From: an uncultured Eubacteriales bacterium
Lineage (GTDB): Bacteria; Bacillota; Clostridia; Peptostreptococcales; Anaerovoracaceae
Length of the DNA: 64,000 nt
NCBI GenBank assembly: GCA_900542295.1
Contig: UQNJ01000009.1
Coordinates: 23,312-87,311, forward strand
Reading direction: 5' to 3'
Shown here piece by piece: positions 7,571 through 16,018 of this stretch. The notes under the pieces were generated by a model. The model did not search any database. It was not told the origin of the DNA and saw nothing but the letters and a program-made list of their open reading frames with translations. The position numbers were made by a program, and so were the translations under genes. Numbering within the stretch: the first letter of the stretch is position 1; every line of letters starts with the position of its first letter.

Positions 7571-8641
7571 ATGAGCAAATTATTCATGAAGGGAAATGAA
7601 GCGATGGCAGAAGCTGCTGTGCGTGCCGGATGTCGTTTCTTTGCAGGATATCCTATAACACCTCAGAATGAGATTCCTGAGTATATGTCAAAGCGTTTAC
7701 CTGAGGTTGGAGGCGTTTTTGTTCAGGGTGAAAGTGAATTGGCTTCAATTAACATGGTTGTGGGAGCAGCTTTTGGAGGCACAAGAGCGATGACATCATC
7801 ATCCGGACCGGGACTCAGCCTCAAGTCAGAGGGTCTTTCGACTTTGGCGGCTGCGGGATTTCCTGCGGTTGTGATAAATGTTATGAGAGGAGGACCGGGA
7901 ACCGGTTCTATTTCCGGTGCTCAGATGGACTATTTGCAGGCTACAAAAGGCGGCGGTCACGGAGGATTCAAGGTTCTTGTTTTTGCTCCGTCTACGGTGC
8001 AGGAGGCTGTAGATCTTATATACGAAGCTTTCGACAAGTCATGGGAATATATGCATCCATGCTTGATATTGGCTGACGGATATATAGGCTCTATTATGGA
8101 ACCGGTTCAGCTGCCTGAGATGAAGGAAGTTGAAAGAAAAGAATTTCCTGTATATACTACAGAATTTTACAATAACAGACCTAATCGCAGAGTTTGTACA
8201 ACTATGATAGTAAATGAAGCCGAACAGGAAAAGTGGAATATAGTTCAGGCTGAAAGATATCAGAGAATAGCAGATAATGAAGTAAGCGTGGAAGAATACA
8301 TGCTTGATGACGCAGAGTATGTCATAACTGCTTACGGAACCAGTGCGAGAGTTGCAAAAACAGCCATAAAAATTTTAAGAGAAAAGGGTATAAAGGTAGG
8401 ACTTATAAGACCGATAACCGTTTGGCCGTTCCCGTATGATTCTTTGAGAAAACTTGATGAAAATAAAGTCAAAAGCATACTTTGTCTTGAACTTTCAATA
8501 CCGGCGCAGCTTATAGAAGATATTAAGCTTGGCACAGAGGGAAGAATCCCTATAGAAACATATGGAAGATCTGCGGGCAACATATTTACAGCGGAAGAAG
8601 TGGCGGAACAGATTGAAAAGCTTGCAGGCGGCAGGGCATAA
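7571..8641 (+). CDS. 2-oxoacid:ferredoxin oxidoreductase, alpha subunit
   Basis: A 356-residue subunit with the pyrimidine-binding domain first (GYPITPQNEIPEYMSKRLPEVGGVFVQGESELASINMVVGAA, whose ..GE.E.. supplies the Glu that activates thiamine diphosphate) and then the transketolase C-terminal domain (AYGTSARVAKTAIKILREKGIKVGLIRPITVWPFP). Such enzymes convert a 2-oxoacid plus CoA to acyl-CoA, CO2 and reduced ferredoxin. The length and layout fit VorB/KorA. The aminotransferase and CoA-transferase in the same operon favour a branched-chain or similar amino-acid-derived oxoacid over pyruvate, but this is inference. AGGAGGG precedes the ATG at 7571. Confidence 0.92.
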   Translation: MSKLFMKGNEAMAEAAVRAGCRFFAGYPITPQNEIPEYMSKRLPEVGGVFVQGESELASINMVVGAAFGGTRAMTSSSGPGLSLKSEGLSTLAAAGFPAVVINVMRGGPGTGSISGAQMDYLQATKGGGHGGFKVLVFAPSTVQEAVDLIYEAFDKSWEYMHPCLILADGYIGSIMEPVQLPEMKEVERKEFPVYTTEFYNNRPNRRVCTTMIVNEAEQEKWNIVQAERYQRIADNEVSVEEYMLDDAEYVITAYGTSARVAKTAIKILREKGIKVGLIRPITVWPFPYDSLRKLDENKVKSILCLELSIPAQLIEDIKLGTEGRIPIETYGRSAGNIFTAEEVAEQIEKLAGGRA

Positions 8642-8661
8642 AATTAAGGAGGCGTTGACAG

Positions 8662-9408
8662 ATGGAAAAAATATATTCAAGAACAGAAGTATTGCTTGAT
8701 AACGGAACAGGATACTGTCCGGGCTGCCTTCATGGGGTGCTTGCCAAGATAATCGCAGAAGTTTTGGATGAAATGGATGCAAGAGAAAAGGCGGCGGCTG
8801 TACTGCCTATAGGCTGCGGAGCACTGATTTCAAATGTACTGGATACAGAAGCTATAGTTTCACTGCATGGAAGAGCACCGGCAGTAGCCACGGGATTATC
8901 AAGAACAGCAAAAGAAAAACTTGTATTTACATATCAGGGAGACGGAGATTTGGCATCCATAGGTCTTGCAGAAATAATGCATGCCGCCAACAGAGGAGAA
9001 AATTTTGCGGTTCTTTTTGTAAATAACGGTATTTTCGGCATGACAGGCGGTCAGATGGCGCCTACTACACTTATAGGACAGAAAGCAACCACAGCTCAAA
9101 GCGGCAGGACTCCAAAAGAGGGATATCCTATGCATATGTGCGAAATCATTTCGGGGCTTAAAGCGCCTGTTTATGTTGAAAGATGTTCTCTTGATTCACC
9201 TAAACATATTTTGGCAGCTAAGAGGGCAATTAAAAAAGCCTTTGAAAATCAAATGCAAGGCAGAGGATTTTCTTTCGTAGAACTTCTTTCAAATTGTCCG
9301 ACTAACTGGTCCATGTCACCGGAACAATCAATCGAATATATGAGAGAACATACTATGGTTGAATTCCCTCTTGGAGTTTATAAGGATATTGAACAAACGG
9401 AGGTGTAA
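8662..9408 (+). CDS. 2-oxoacid:ferredoxin oxidoreductase, beta (thiamine diphosphate) subunit
   Basis: A 248-residue subunit. Seen: YCPGCLHGVL near residue 18 (Cys residues that bind the proximal cluster in this family), the thiamine-diphosphate motif QGDGDLASIGLAEIMHAANRGENFAVLFVNN (GDG..N), and GMTGGQMAPTT, a segment typical of VOR/KOR beta subunits. It supplies the cofactor site together with the alpha subunit. AAGGAGG lies nine bases before the ATG. Three bases separate its stop from the start of the gamma gene. Confidence 0.92.
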   Translation: MEKIYSRTEVLLDNGTGYCPGCLHGVLAKIIAEVLDEMDAREKAAAVLPIGCGALISNVLDTEAIVSLHGRAPAVATGLSRTAKEKLVFTYQGDGDLASIGLAEIMHAANRGENFAVLFVNNGIFGMTGGQMAPTTLIGQKATTAQSGRTPKEGYPMHMCEIISGLKAPVYVERCSLDSPKHILAAKRAIKKAFENQMQGRGFSFVELLSNCPTNWSMSPEQSIEYMREHTMVEFPLGVYKDIEQTEV

Positions 9409-9411
9409 CTT

Positions 9412-9948
9412 ATGGAACAGAGAATAAAAATAGCAGGAACCGGCGGTCAGGGCGTTATGGTAACAGGTAAAATATTAGGATATGCCGCAAGTGACCACGA
9501 TAAGTTTGCTTCTTTTTTGCCTCAATACGGAACGCAGATGAGAGGTGGAACTGCAAGCTGTACCCTTATAGTATCTGATGAAGAAATCGGTTCCCCGATA
9601 GTCAGCATAGCAGACCTTATGATGATGTTTCAGCAGGAAGCCCTTGATAAGAATATAGATAAGCTTAAACCCGGCGGACTTTTGTTTATAAACAGCAACA
9701 CATGCGGGATGCCAAAACGCAGAGATATAGAAGTTGTAGCACTGCCGGTGGATGACCTTGCGAGAGAAATAGGGTCAAAACAAGTAGCAAACATAATAAT
9801 GTTAGGGGCATATACGGCAAAGACCGGAATGTTCACTATGGCTGAAATAATACATACACTTGAGCATGTATTTGAAAACAAGCCGGCAGTTTGGGAAATT
9901 AACGAAAAGGCTTTAAAGACGGGAGCAAATCTGGTATATGATGTTTAG
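9412..9948 (+). CDS. 2-oxoacid:ferredoxin oxidoreductase, gamma subunit
   Basis: A 178-residue subunit with the family opening IKIAGTGGQGVMVTGKILGYAA and the CoA-loop segment FLPQYGTQMRGGTASCTLIVSDEEIGSPIV. In structurally known oxidoreductases this domain holds CoA at the active site. It completes the delta-alpha-beta-gamma set, all in frame and closely packed from 7354 to 9948. The next gene, a CoA-transferase subunit, begins eleven bases later, so the acyl-CoA made here can be expected to serve as CoA donor there. Confidence 0.92.
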   Translation: MEQRIKIAGTGGQGVMVTGKILGYAASDHDKFASFLPQYGTQMRGGTASCTLIVSDEEIGSPIVSIADLMMMFQQEALDKNIDKLKPGGLLFINSNTCGMPKRRDIEVVALPVDDLAREIGSKQVANIIMLGAYTAKTGMFTMAEIIHTLEHVFENKPAVWEINEKALKTGANLVYDV

Positions 9949-9959
9949 GGAGAGCAGAA

Positions 9960-10637
9960 ATGAAAAATAAAGTGGTGAACATAGAAGAGGCCGTGAAGAA
10001 TATAAAACATGGAGATACTGTAATGTTCGGCGGCTTCGGAGGATTTGGGACACCTAATAACATAGTTCTTGAAATGGTTCGTCAAAATGTTGGAGGACTG
10101 ACTGTGATAACAGAAGATTTCAGCCATGGCTTGAGGAACTTTGAGATGGGTCTTATGCCCCTTCTTTCACACAAGTTGGTTAAAAAGGCTATACTTTGCT
10201 TTGCCGGATTACAGCCACTTGTAACAGAACAGTTTTTTTCCGGAGAGCTTGAAGTGGAGCTCACTCCGCAAGGAACTTTGGCTGAAAGGATAAGGGCAGG
10301 AGGATCCGGTATCGGAGGCTTTTATACTCCTGTAGGTGTAGGCACCGTCGTTGCTGAAGGCAAGGAAACAAGAGAAATAGACGGAAAGCTGTACTTGCTT
10401 GAAAAACCTCTGAGAGCTAATGTTTCTGTTGTTAAGGCCTATAAAGCTGATACTTTCGGAAATGCAATATTCAAGTACAACAGTATTTCGTTTAACCCTC
10501 TTGTTGCAATGGCAGGAGATATAGTTATAATGGAAACTGAGCATTTGGTTGAACCCGGAGAAATACCGCCTGACAGAGTGCAGCTGCCCGGAGTGTTTAT
10601 AGATTATGTAGTTCTTCAGGAGGAGGTGGCACCATGA
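9960..10637 (+). CDS. 3-oxoacid/acyl CoA-transferase, alpha subunit
   Basis: A 225-residue family I CoA-transferase A subunit. Seen: VKNIKHGDTVMFGGFGGFGTPNNIVLEMV (the GGF.G.P.. motif), LTPQGTLAERIRAGGSGIGGFYTPVGVGT near residue 100 (CoA-binding loop), and NISFNPL-like ending. It pairs with the beta subunit directly downstream, whose start overlaps its stop. Known enzymes exchange CoA between an acyl-CoA and a carboxylic acid. In this operon it likely releases the product acid and keeps the thioester energy as acetyl-CoA or another acyl-CoA. The acid specificity is not readable from sequence. Confidence 0.92.
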   Translation: MKNKVVNIEEAVKNIKHGDTVMFGGFGGFGTPNNIVLEMVRQNVGGLTVITEDFSHGLRNFEMGLMPLLSHKLVKKAILCFAGLQPLVTEQFFSGELEVELTPQGTLAERIRAGGSGIGGFYTPVGVGTVVAEGKETREIDGKLYLLEKPLRANVSVVKAYKADTFGNAIFKYNSISFNPLVAMAGDIVIMETEHLVEPGEIPPDRVQLPGVFIDYVVLQEEVAP

Positions 10638-11371
10638 AAGATGTTCGTGAATTTATTGCTAAGAATATAGCACTGATGTTAAATGACGGCGACTTTGTGA
10701 ATCTTGGAATTGGAATACCTACGCTTGTAGCTAATTATATTCCCGAAGATATAGATGTAATACTTCATGGTGAAAATGGATTTGCAGGGCAGGATAAGGA
10801 ACTGCACTTCCCTGAAATTTATAAGGATGAAGAAACTTATAGAAGCTGGCTCAATTCTCACGGAGGCGAAGACACAGATCATATTTCGGGAGAAGGCCAT
10901 AGAGATTTAATAAATGCGGGCGCTTTTTTCATAACACTACTGCCGATAGCAAGCTGTTTTGACAGCTCTATATCATTTGCCATAGCAAGAGGCGGTCATC
11001 TTGATGTTACAGTCCTGGGGGGTCTTCAGGTAGATAGACGGGGGAACCTTGCAAACTGGATGATTCCCGGAAAAAGAATAAACGGAATGGGCGGTGCTAT
11101 GGACTTGGCTTGCGGAGCAAAAAAAGTAATAGTGGCAATGGAGCATTGTACTCGTGATGGAAAAGCTAAGGTGCTGAATCACTGCGATATGCCTCTTACG
11201 GCTGTGGAATGTGTCGATACCGTTGTCACAGAGCTTTGCATAATGGATATTCATGACGGCGAAATTGTTGTGAAGGCTATGGCACCGGGAATAACGAAAG
11301 AATACTTGCAGGAGAAAACAGAAGCAGAGCTTATTTTTGCGGAAGAAATCGGTATTATGGAAGAAGTATAA
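10634..11371 (+). CDS. 3-oxoacid/acyl CoA-transferase, beta subunit
   Basis: A 245-residue B subunit with VNLGIGIPTLVANYIPEDIDVILHGENGFAG near residues 18-48. The Glu in the ENG motif is the residue that forms the glutamyl-CoA intermediate in family I transferases. The segment GGHLDVTVLGGLQVDRRGNLANWMIPGKRINGMGGAMDLACGAKKVIV is the classic B-subunit core. The start overlaps the alpha stop by four bases (ATGA), so translation is coupled. Slightly longer than the roughly 215-220 residues of AtoA-type subunits, owing to a short insert near residues 50-80. Confidence 0.92.
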   Translation: MKDVREFIAKNIALMLNDGDFVNLGIGIPTLVANYIPEDIDVILHGENGFAGQDKELHFPEIYKDEETYRSWLNSHGGEDTDHISGEGHRDLINAGAFFITLLPIASCFDSSISFAIARGGHLDVTVLGGLQVDRRGNLANWMIPGKRINGMGGAMDLACGAKKVIVAMEHCTRDGKAKVLNHCDMPLTAVECVDTVVTELCIMDIHDGEIVVKAMAPGITKEYLQEKTEAELIFAEEIGIMEEV

Positions 11372-11467
11372 AATGGCCGGTGTTATACTGAAAATAAAGC
11401 CGGATATATCGGTAATGAATATGATAATGGCCTTATCGCAAGGCAAAACATGAGAGGAGATGAAGAT

Positions 11468-12637
11468 ATGGGATTTAAACAGGCGAATCGCCTTGTAGGC
11501 GTACCTATGTCAAAGACCAGAGTTATGTTGAAAAAGTGTGCTGACTTGGCAGAAGCAGGAGAAAAAGTTACTGCGCTTACCATTGGAGAGCCGGATTTTG
11601 ACACTCCCGAATACATAAAGGAAGCCTGCAAAAAAGCTCTTGATGACGGATGTACAAAGTATGCAGACAATATAGGAACACCTGAACTGAGGAAAGCTAT
11701 ATGCGGCAAACTTATGCGTGAAAACGGACTTTCATATACTCCCGATGAAATAATAGTTACAACAGGAGTAGCGCAGGGAATGTTCGCATCTCTGCTTTCG
11801 TTTTTAAACCCGGGAGATGAGGTTCTGGTACCTGACCCTGTATATCTTACATATTCTGCAATACCTCCTATCGCTGGAGCTGTAGTAAAAAAATACAGGT
11901 TACTTGAGGAAAATGAATTTCAAGTAGATATAAAGGAAATAGAAGCTGCTATAACTGATAAGACAAAGATGCTTGTTATAGTATCGCCAAATAATCCAAC
12001 GGGAAGTATACTTCGCAAAAATACCCTTGAGGCTATAGCTGAAATTGCAAAGAAATACGACCTTATTGTACTTTCTGACGAGATATATGAAAGACTTACA
12101 TACAGTGATGAAAATCCACATGTAAGCATTGCCTTACTTCCGGGAATGAAAGAGAGAACAATACTTCTTAACGGTTTTTCAAAGAGCATGGCAATGACAG
12201 GCTGGAGACTCGGATATATAGCAGCTCCGGTGGAATTTATGGACCCGCTGAACAGAATGTCATTTTATATGACATCGGGCAGTGTATTATTTGTCCAGAA
12301 AGCAGCAGTAACGGCACTTGAAAACGAAGATGGCTCAGTAGAGAAAATGAGACAAGAGTTTAAAAAGCGCCGTGATTATCTGGTGGAAGAAATAAATAAA
12401 TTGGATAATTTCAGCTGCCTTGTACCTGAGGGTGCCTTTTATGTATTTATGAACATCAAGAAGACGGGAATGAAATCAGAAGAGTTTTGTGATTATGCAC
12501 TTGAAAAATACAGACTGGCATTGATTGCAGGAGATGCATTCGGAGAATGTGGAGAAGGGTATGTGAGATTGTCATATGCTACTTCTATGGAAAACCTTGA
12601 GGAAGCTGTCAGAAAGCTGAAATTGCTTGATAAGTAA
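11468..12637 (+). CDS. Pyridoxal-phosphate aminotransferase, class I/II
   Basis: A 389-residue fold-type I aminotransferase. Seen: the N-terminal substrate loop TIGEPDFDTPEYIKEACKKAL, cofactor-binding GVAQGMFAS and SPNNPTGSI, the Asp/Tyr pair SDEIYERLTY, the Schiff-base lysine in NGFSKSMAMTGWRLGY and the carboxylate-binding Arg in GYVRLSYA. I start at ATG 11468, which has GAGGAGATG just upstream, not at ATG 11450. Relatives include aspartate, alanine and aromatic aminotransferases. In this operon it should supply the 2-oxoacid for the ferredoxin oxidoreductase from an amino acid. About 96 bases separate it from the CoA-transferase, and an internal promoter there is possible. Confidence 0.92.
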   Translation: MGFKQANRLVGVPMSKTRVMLKKCADLAEAGEKVTALTIGEPDFDTPEYIKEACKKALDDGCTKYADNIGTPELRKAICGKLMRENGLSYTPDEIIVTTGVAQGMFASLLSFLNPGDEVLVPDPVYLTYSAIPPIAGAVVKKYRLLEENEFQVDIKEIEAAITDKTKMLVIVSPNNPTGSILRKNTLEAIAEIAKKYDLIVLSDEIYERLTYSDENPHVSIALLPGMKERTILLNGFSKSMAMTGWRLGYIAAPVEFMDPLNRMSFYMTSGSVLFVQKAAVTALENEDGSVEKMRQEFKKRRDYLVEEINKLDNFSCLVPEGAFYVFMNIKKTGMKSEEFCDYALEKYRLALIAGDAFGECGEGYVRLSYATSMENLEEAVRKLKLLDK

Positions 12638-12694
12638 TTGAATTCCCGTTCAAAAAGCGTTAAAATAATGATACTGCTGAAATTGGAGACGGGT

Positions 12695-14653
12695 ATGAAG
12701 AAAGCTGAAAATGTACTTATAATCTGCACCGATGAAAGTATGATAGACATGTACAGAAATGTACTTGGCGATATGCATATGGAGATAGATATAGAATATA
12801 TAGGAAATCGCTTCGGTGCAGATATAGACGCGTTTTTGAACCACATAAAGGAATTTGAAAAGCAGGGTAAAGAAATCATTATAACAAGAGGTTATCTGGC
12901 AAAAGAAATCCGCCGCAGTCTTGACTTCAAAGTTATAGAGATATCTATATCCGCTTTTGACGTGCTAAAAGCACTGTATAAGTATGCCGACAAAAAACTT
13001 AAAGTCGCTGCGGTAGAATGCAGTGCATTTATAGATGTTATAATGCAGGCGGCAGAATTCTTAAATATGGAAATAACGCCGTATGTTGTTGATAAATTCG
13101 GTGATTTTTACAAAGGATTTACTGAGGCTTTGAGGGACGGCGCAGATGTAATATGCGGAGGCGCAATGGGGCATTATGACGATTTCTTTCAGAAAATTGA
13201 TGCCGAATACGCTTATGTGGATTCGAGCGAAAGCAGCATGAGGGATAGTCTGTTCAATGCCCTTGAAGTGTATCAGCTTGTACACGAAGAAAAAAAGAAG
13301 AGAGAGCTCATAGAAACTCTTGTAAATGTATCGGATGTCGGAACTATAGCGGCTGATTCTGAGGGGCATATAATATATGCAAACAGAAAGGCTGCGGAAC
13401 TTTGCAAATTCAATTTGCAGGAGGCAGTAGGCAAAAAGATGGAAGACCTTGAATCTGCCGTAAGTCTTTCAGATATACAGGATGTACTGAGCAAGCCGTC
13501 TGGCATATTTGAAATAATGGGAAGCAAGATACTGGTGGATAAGGTTCCGATTTCTATCGGTGACAGCGAGGCAGGCTATGTCCTCAGAATGAAAAGAACT
13601 GACCAGATTCTTATTGATGATTCGAGGGTAAGAAGCATACTTGCCCAAAAAGGACTTCAAGCCAGATATGCACTTGATGACATAAAAGGGAAAAGCGAGA
13701 TTATAAAAAGGCTTAAAAATCAGGTGGAACATTATGCAAGAACTGACAGCACTGTGCTAATAACAGGAGAGAGCGGCAGTGGAAAAGAGCTTTTTTCTCA
13801 AGCAGTTCATAATGCAAGCATGAGAAAGCACAGACCTTTTCTGGCAATAAACTGTCCTTCGTTTCCGCCTCATCTGCTTGAAAGCGAGCTGTTCGGTTAT
13901 GTATCGGGAGCATTTACGGGGGCAAGAAAAGAAGGAAAAATAGGTGTGTTTGAGCTGGCGCATACAGGGACTCTTTTCCTCGATGAAATCGGAGATATGG
14001 ATTTGAGCGTTCAGTCAAAGATTTTGAGAGCCGTGCAGGAAAAGGAAATAATGAGAGTCGGTGATGACAAGATAATTTCAATAGATGTAAGAATTATTGC
14101 GGCAACAAATAAAAATCTTTTTGAGGAAGTTTTAAAAGGAAATTTCAGAGAAGATCTTTATTACAGATTGAATATACTCAATATAAATGTGCCCCCTCTT
14201 CGTGAGCACAAGGAAGATATAGAAGAGCTAACTGAATCAGCTCTTTACGATATAAATGAAAGGCTCGGATGCAGTATAACGGGAATAAGCGACGATGTTA
14301 TTGAAAAACTCAATGATTATGAGTGGTACGGCAATGTAAGAGAGCTTAATAATTTTGTGGAAAAAATGATAGCCATGGTCAGATCCGGGAAGATAACTAT
14401 GGGCAAGGTCGATGGATTGTTTAGGGAAATGGACAGGCAAATAAAGGTTTATCGTGATTTTTACAGAAAATCCGACGAGCAGGAAGGGATAGATAATAAA
14501 ATTATGACTTTGAAAGAAGCTGAAATGTTTGTTATTGAAAAAGCTCTTCGCAACGCTGATTATAACAAAACAAAAGCTGCACAGATTTTAGGAATAGACA
14601 GGGGGACTCTTATGCGCAAACTCCAAGGTAACGGCAGGGAGCGTGTTTTATGA
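12695..14653 (+). CDS. Sigma-54-dependent transcriptional activator with PrpR-type sensor domain and PAS domain
   Basis: A 652-residue activator. Residues 1-180 resemble the PrpR N-terminal ligand-binding domain (two periplasmic-binding-like lobes; ITRGYLAKEIRRS and AVECSAFIDVIMQAA are typical). Residues about 205-310 form a PAS domain. The AAA+ domain has Walker A GESGSGKE near 358 and the sigma-54-contacting GAFTGA loop near 405, followed by FLDEIGDMDLSVQSKILRA and the sensor-region VRELNNFVE. A Fis-type helix-turn-helix ends the protein (TKAAQILGIDRGTLMRKL). ATG 12695 is chosen for GGAG six bases upstream. The operon's sigma-54 promoter at 6601 is the obvious target; the ligand may be an operon metabolite such as a 2-oxoacid or acyl-CoA derivative. 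Confidence 0.92.
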   Translation: MKKAENVLIICTDESMIDMYRNVLGDMHMEIDIEYIGNRFGADIDAFLNHIKEFEKQGKEIIITRGYLAKEIRRSLDFKVIEISISAFDVLKALYKYADKKLKVAAVECSAFIDVIMQAAEFLNMEITPYVVDKFGDFYKGFTEALRDGADVICGGAMGHYDDFFQKIDAEYAYVDSSESSMRDSLFNALEVYQLVHEEKKKRELIETLVNVSDVGTIAADSEGHIIYANRKAAELCKFNLQEAVGKKMEDLESAVSLSDIQDVLSKPSGIFEIMGSKILVDKVPISIGDSEAGYVLRMKRTDQILIDDSRVRSILAQKGLQARYALDDIKGKSEIIKRLKNQVEHYARTDSTVLITGESGSGKELFSQAVHNASMRKHRPFLAINCPSFPPHLLESELFGYVSGAFTGARKEGKIGVFELAHTGTLFLDEIGDMDLSVQSKILRAVQEKEIMRVGDDKIISIDVRIIAATNKNLFEEVLKGNFREDLYYRLNILNINVPPLREHKEDIEELTESALYDINERLGCSITGISDDVIEKLNDYEWYGNVRELNNFVEKMIAMVRSGKITMGKVDGLFREMDRQIKVYRDFYRKSDEQEGIDNKIMTLKEAEMFVIEKALRNADYNKTKAAQILGIDRGTLMRKLQGNGRERVL

Positions 14654-15447
14654 CATTTGATAAAGGAAGAACAGAACTTGAGGAGCGCCTTAAAGCAGAT
14701 GCGTGTATAGACAGCGAAGAAAGAAAAGAATATATGGAGGAAGAAGAATACTATCTTGAATGTGAAAAAAGATGGGTATTTCTTATGCTTATGCTGGTAG
14801 CCGGATTTTACGGTGTGTTCACATTTTTGCTGCGAGGAGGAGTTTTCTGTAACGCACAAACAGGAAATTTTGTTTTTTTTGCTATAGCTGTAGGAACATT
14901 TCAATGGAAAAAAGCACTGTATTACTTGCTTCCGATGAGTGCATACTTAATAGGAACCATGGTTTCGGAAGTAATACCACGACCTGTAAAAAAAACTCAT
15001 ATAATCAGGTGGGACACTCTGCTTGTACTTGTGGAAATGGTGGCTGTTGTAATACTTGGCTTAATACCCGAAACAGCACCTTATCAGATATCTCAGATAA
15101 CAATAAATTTTATATGTGCAATGCAATACAATACATTCCGGCAGGCGCAGGGTATACCTATGGCAACGACATTCTGCACAAATCATGTGAGACAAATAGG
15201 AATTACCATAGTTAAGGCCTTAAGCAGAAAAAGTGATGAAGCAGTAAGAACAAAGCTTTGGACTCATGTAAGGATGCTGATATTTTTTGTCTTTGGCGGT
15301 GCGTTATCGGCAGTATTATGCAATCTTTTTAAGGGAAGAGCAATATGGTTTGCATTGATTCCCCTTTCTATTGTATTTTCTGGGCTTTTTTATGCAGATA
15401 GAGTTACGGAGCATGACAAGATAGAAGAAACGCCAAGAGGGCATTAG
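14650..15447 (+). CDS. YoaK/DUF1275 family membrane protein
   Basis: A 265-residue protein. An acidic N-terminal region of about 40 residues (EERKEYMEEEEYYLECEKR) precedes about six hydrophobic helices. Seen: FYGVFTFLLRGGVFCNAQTGNFVFFA and QYNTFRQAQGIPMATTFCTNHVRQ, the two conserved segments of the YoaK family. Function of the family is not established; transport has been suggested. The start ATG overlaps the activator's stop codon (ATGA), so it belongs to the same operon. Export or import of a fermentation substrate or product would fit, but is speculation. Confidence 0.82.
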   Translation: MTFDKGRTELEERLKADACIDSEERKEYMEEEEYYLECEKRWVFLMLMLVAGFYGVFTFLLRGGVFCNAQTGNFVFFAIAVGTFQWKKALYYLLPMSAYLIGTMVSEVIPRPVKKTHIIRWDTLLVLVEMVAVVILGLIPETAPYQISQITINFICAMQYNTFRQAQGIPMATTFCTNHVRQIGITIVKALSRKSDEAVRTKLWTHVRMLIFFVFGGALSAVLCNLFKGRAIWFALIPLSIVFSGLFYADRVTEHDKIEETPRGH

Positions 15448-15460
15448 AAACAGTTATGTA

Positions 15461-15489
15461 TTGACAATTAGGAATACTTGAGTTATCAT
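15461..15489 (+). promoter_or_regulatory. Sigma-A type promoter of the cobalamin riboswitch transcript
   Basis: TTGACA (15461-15466), 17-base spacer, TATCAT (15484-15489). Predicted transcription start near 15496, immediately before the aptamer. Confidence 0.75.
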
Positions 15490-15496
15490 ATAAACA

Positions 15497-15672
15497 TAAT
15501 CGAATATAAAAGTGACATCTCGGAAGCCTGTCAGAGTCAGGCACTGTGTCTCAGCAACCGTATTATCGACGAACGGATTGGTGTATAAAAGCAAAACCAC
15601 TGAGAATTATTATTCTTGGGAAGGGATCCAAGTAGGTTTTAAAGATTGAGTCGGTAGACCTGTCACTTGTTG
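15497..15672 (+). ncRNA. Cobalamin riboswitch (B12 aptamer)
   Basis: The conserved boxes occur in the right order. CGGAAGCCTG..CAGGCACTG (15521-15546) matches the GGGAA-stem-ACTG box. CAGCAACCG (15552-15560) matches the GCAACTG-like box. CCACTGAG (15597-15604) matches GCCACTG. GGGAAGG (15618-15624) and AAGTAGG (15630-15636) match the next two boxes, and AGTCGGTAGACCTGTC (15649-15664) matches the 3' AG-CAGGAGACCTGCC box. This combination is specific to cobalamin riboswitches. No cobalamin biosynthesis or transport gene follows; three terminators and a separate promoter come before the next gene. Confidence 0.85.
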
Positions 15673-15710
15673 AACAACGGTCTTCTGAGATGGGACAGCG
15701 GTCATTTTTT
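15657..15710 (+). terminator. Expression-platform terminator of the cobalamin riboswitch
   Basis: GACCTGTC (15657-15664) can pair with GACA-GC-GGTC (15694-15703), followed by six T residues (15705-15710). The 5' arm is part of the conserved 3' box of the aptamer, so terminator and folded aptamer compete. That would predict read-through when ligand is bound, although alternative pairings exist. Confidence 0.6.
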
Positions 15711-15767
15711 AGTATAGCAGCGGCGAATTTTTAGGATCAAAACCGGTGCTTTATAGGATTTTTACCG

Positions 15768-15796
15768 GGCACTCACGTAGAAGCGGGTGCCTTTTT
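15768..15796 (+). terminator. Second intrinsic terminator downstream of the riboswitch
   Basis: GGCACTC (15768-15774) pairs with GGGTGCC (15785-15791) with one wobble, followed by five T residues. Confidence 0.75.
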
Positions 15797-15838
15797 CAGT
15801 GCAAAAATTTATTATAATCAAAGACTTTTCATCCTTTT

Positions 15839-15877
15839 GCAGGGAGCGGACAATGTTTTGTTTGCTCTCTGCTTTTT
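15839..15877 (+). terminator. Third intrinsic terminator downstream of the riboswitch
   Basis: GCAGGGAGC (15839-15847) pairs with GCTCTCTGC (15864-15872) with one wobble, followed by five T residues. Confidence 0.78.
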
Positions 15878-15947
15878 ACTTTGCCCACGGTCGCTTAGGG
15901 AATTTGCGAAAACGGGTTAAAACGCTGAAAAAACAATATCTTCATCA

Positions 15948-15976
15948 TTGTTAATTTGAACAATAGATGCTATAAT
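15948..15976 (+). promoter_or_regulatory. Promoter of the amidohydrolase gene
   Basis: TTGTTA (15948-15953), 17-base spacer ending in an extended -10 TGC, then TATAAT (15971-15976). It lies downstream of all three terminators, so the amidohydrolase does not need the riboswitch transcript. Confidence 0.72.
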
Positions 15977-16018
15977 ATTAAATCGGAAAGAAGACTGATA
16001 TCGGGAGGATTTTATCAG

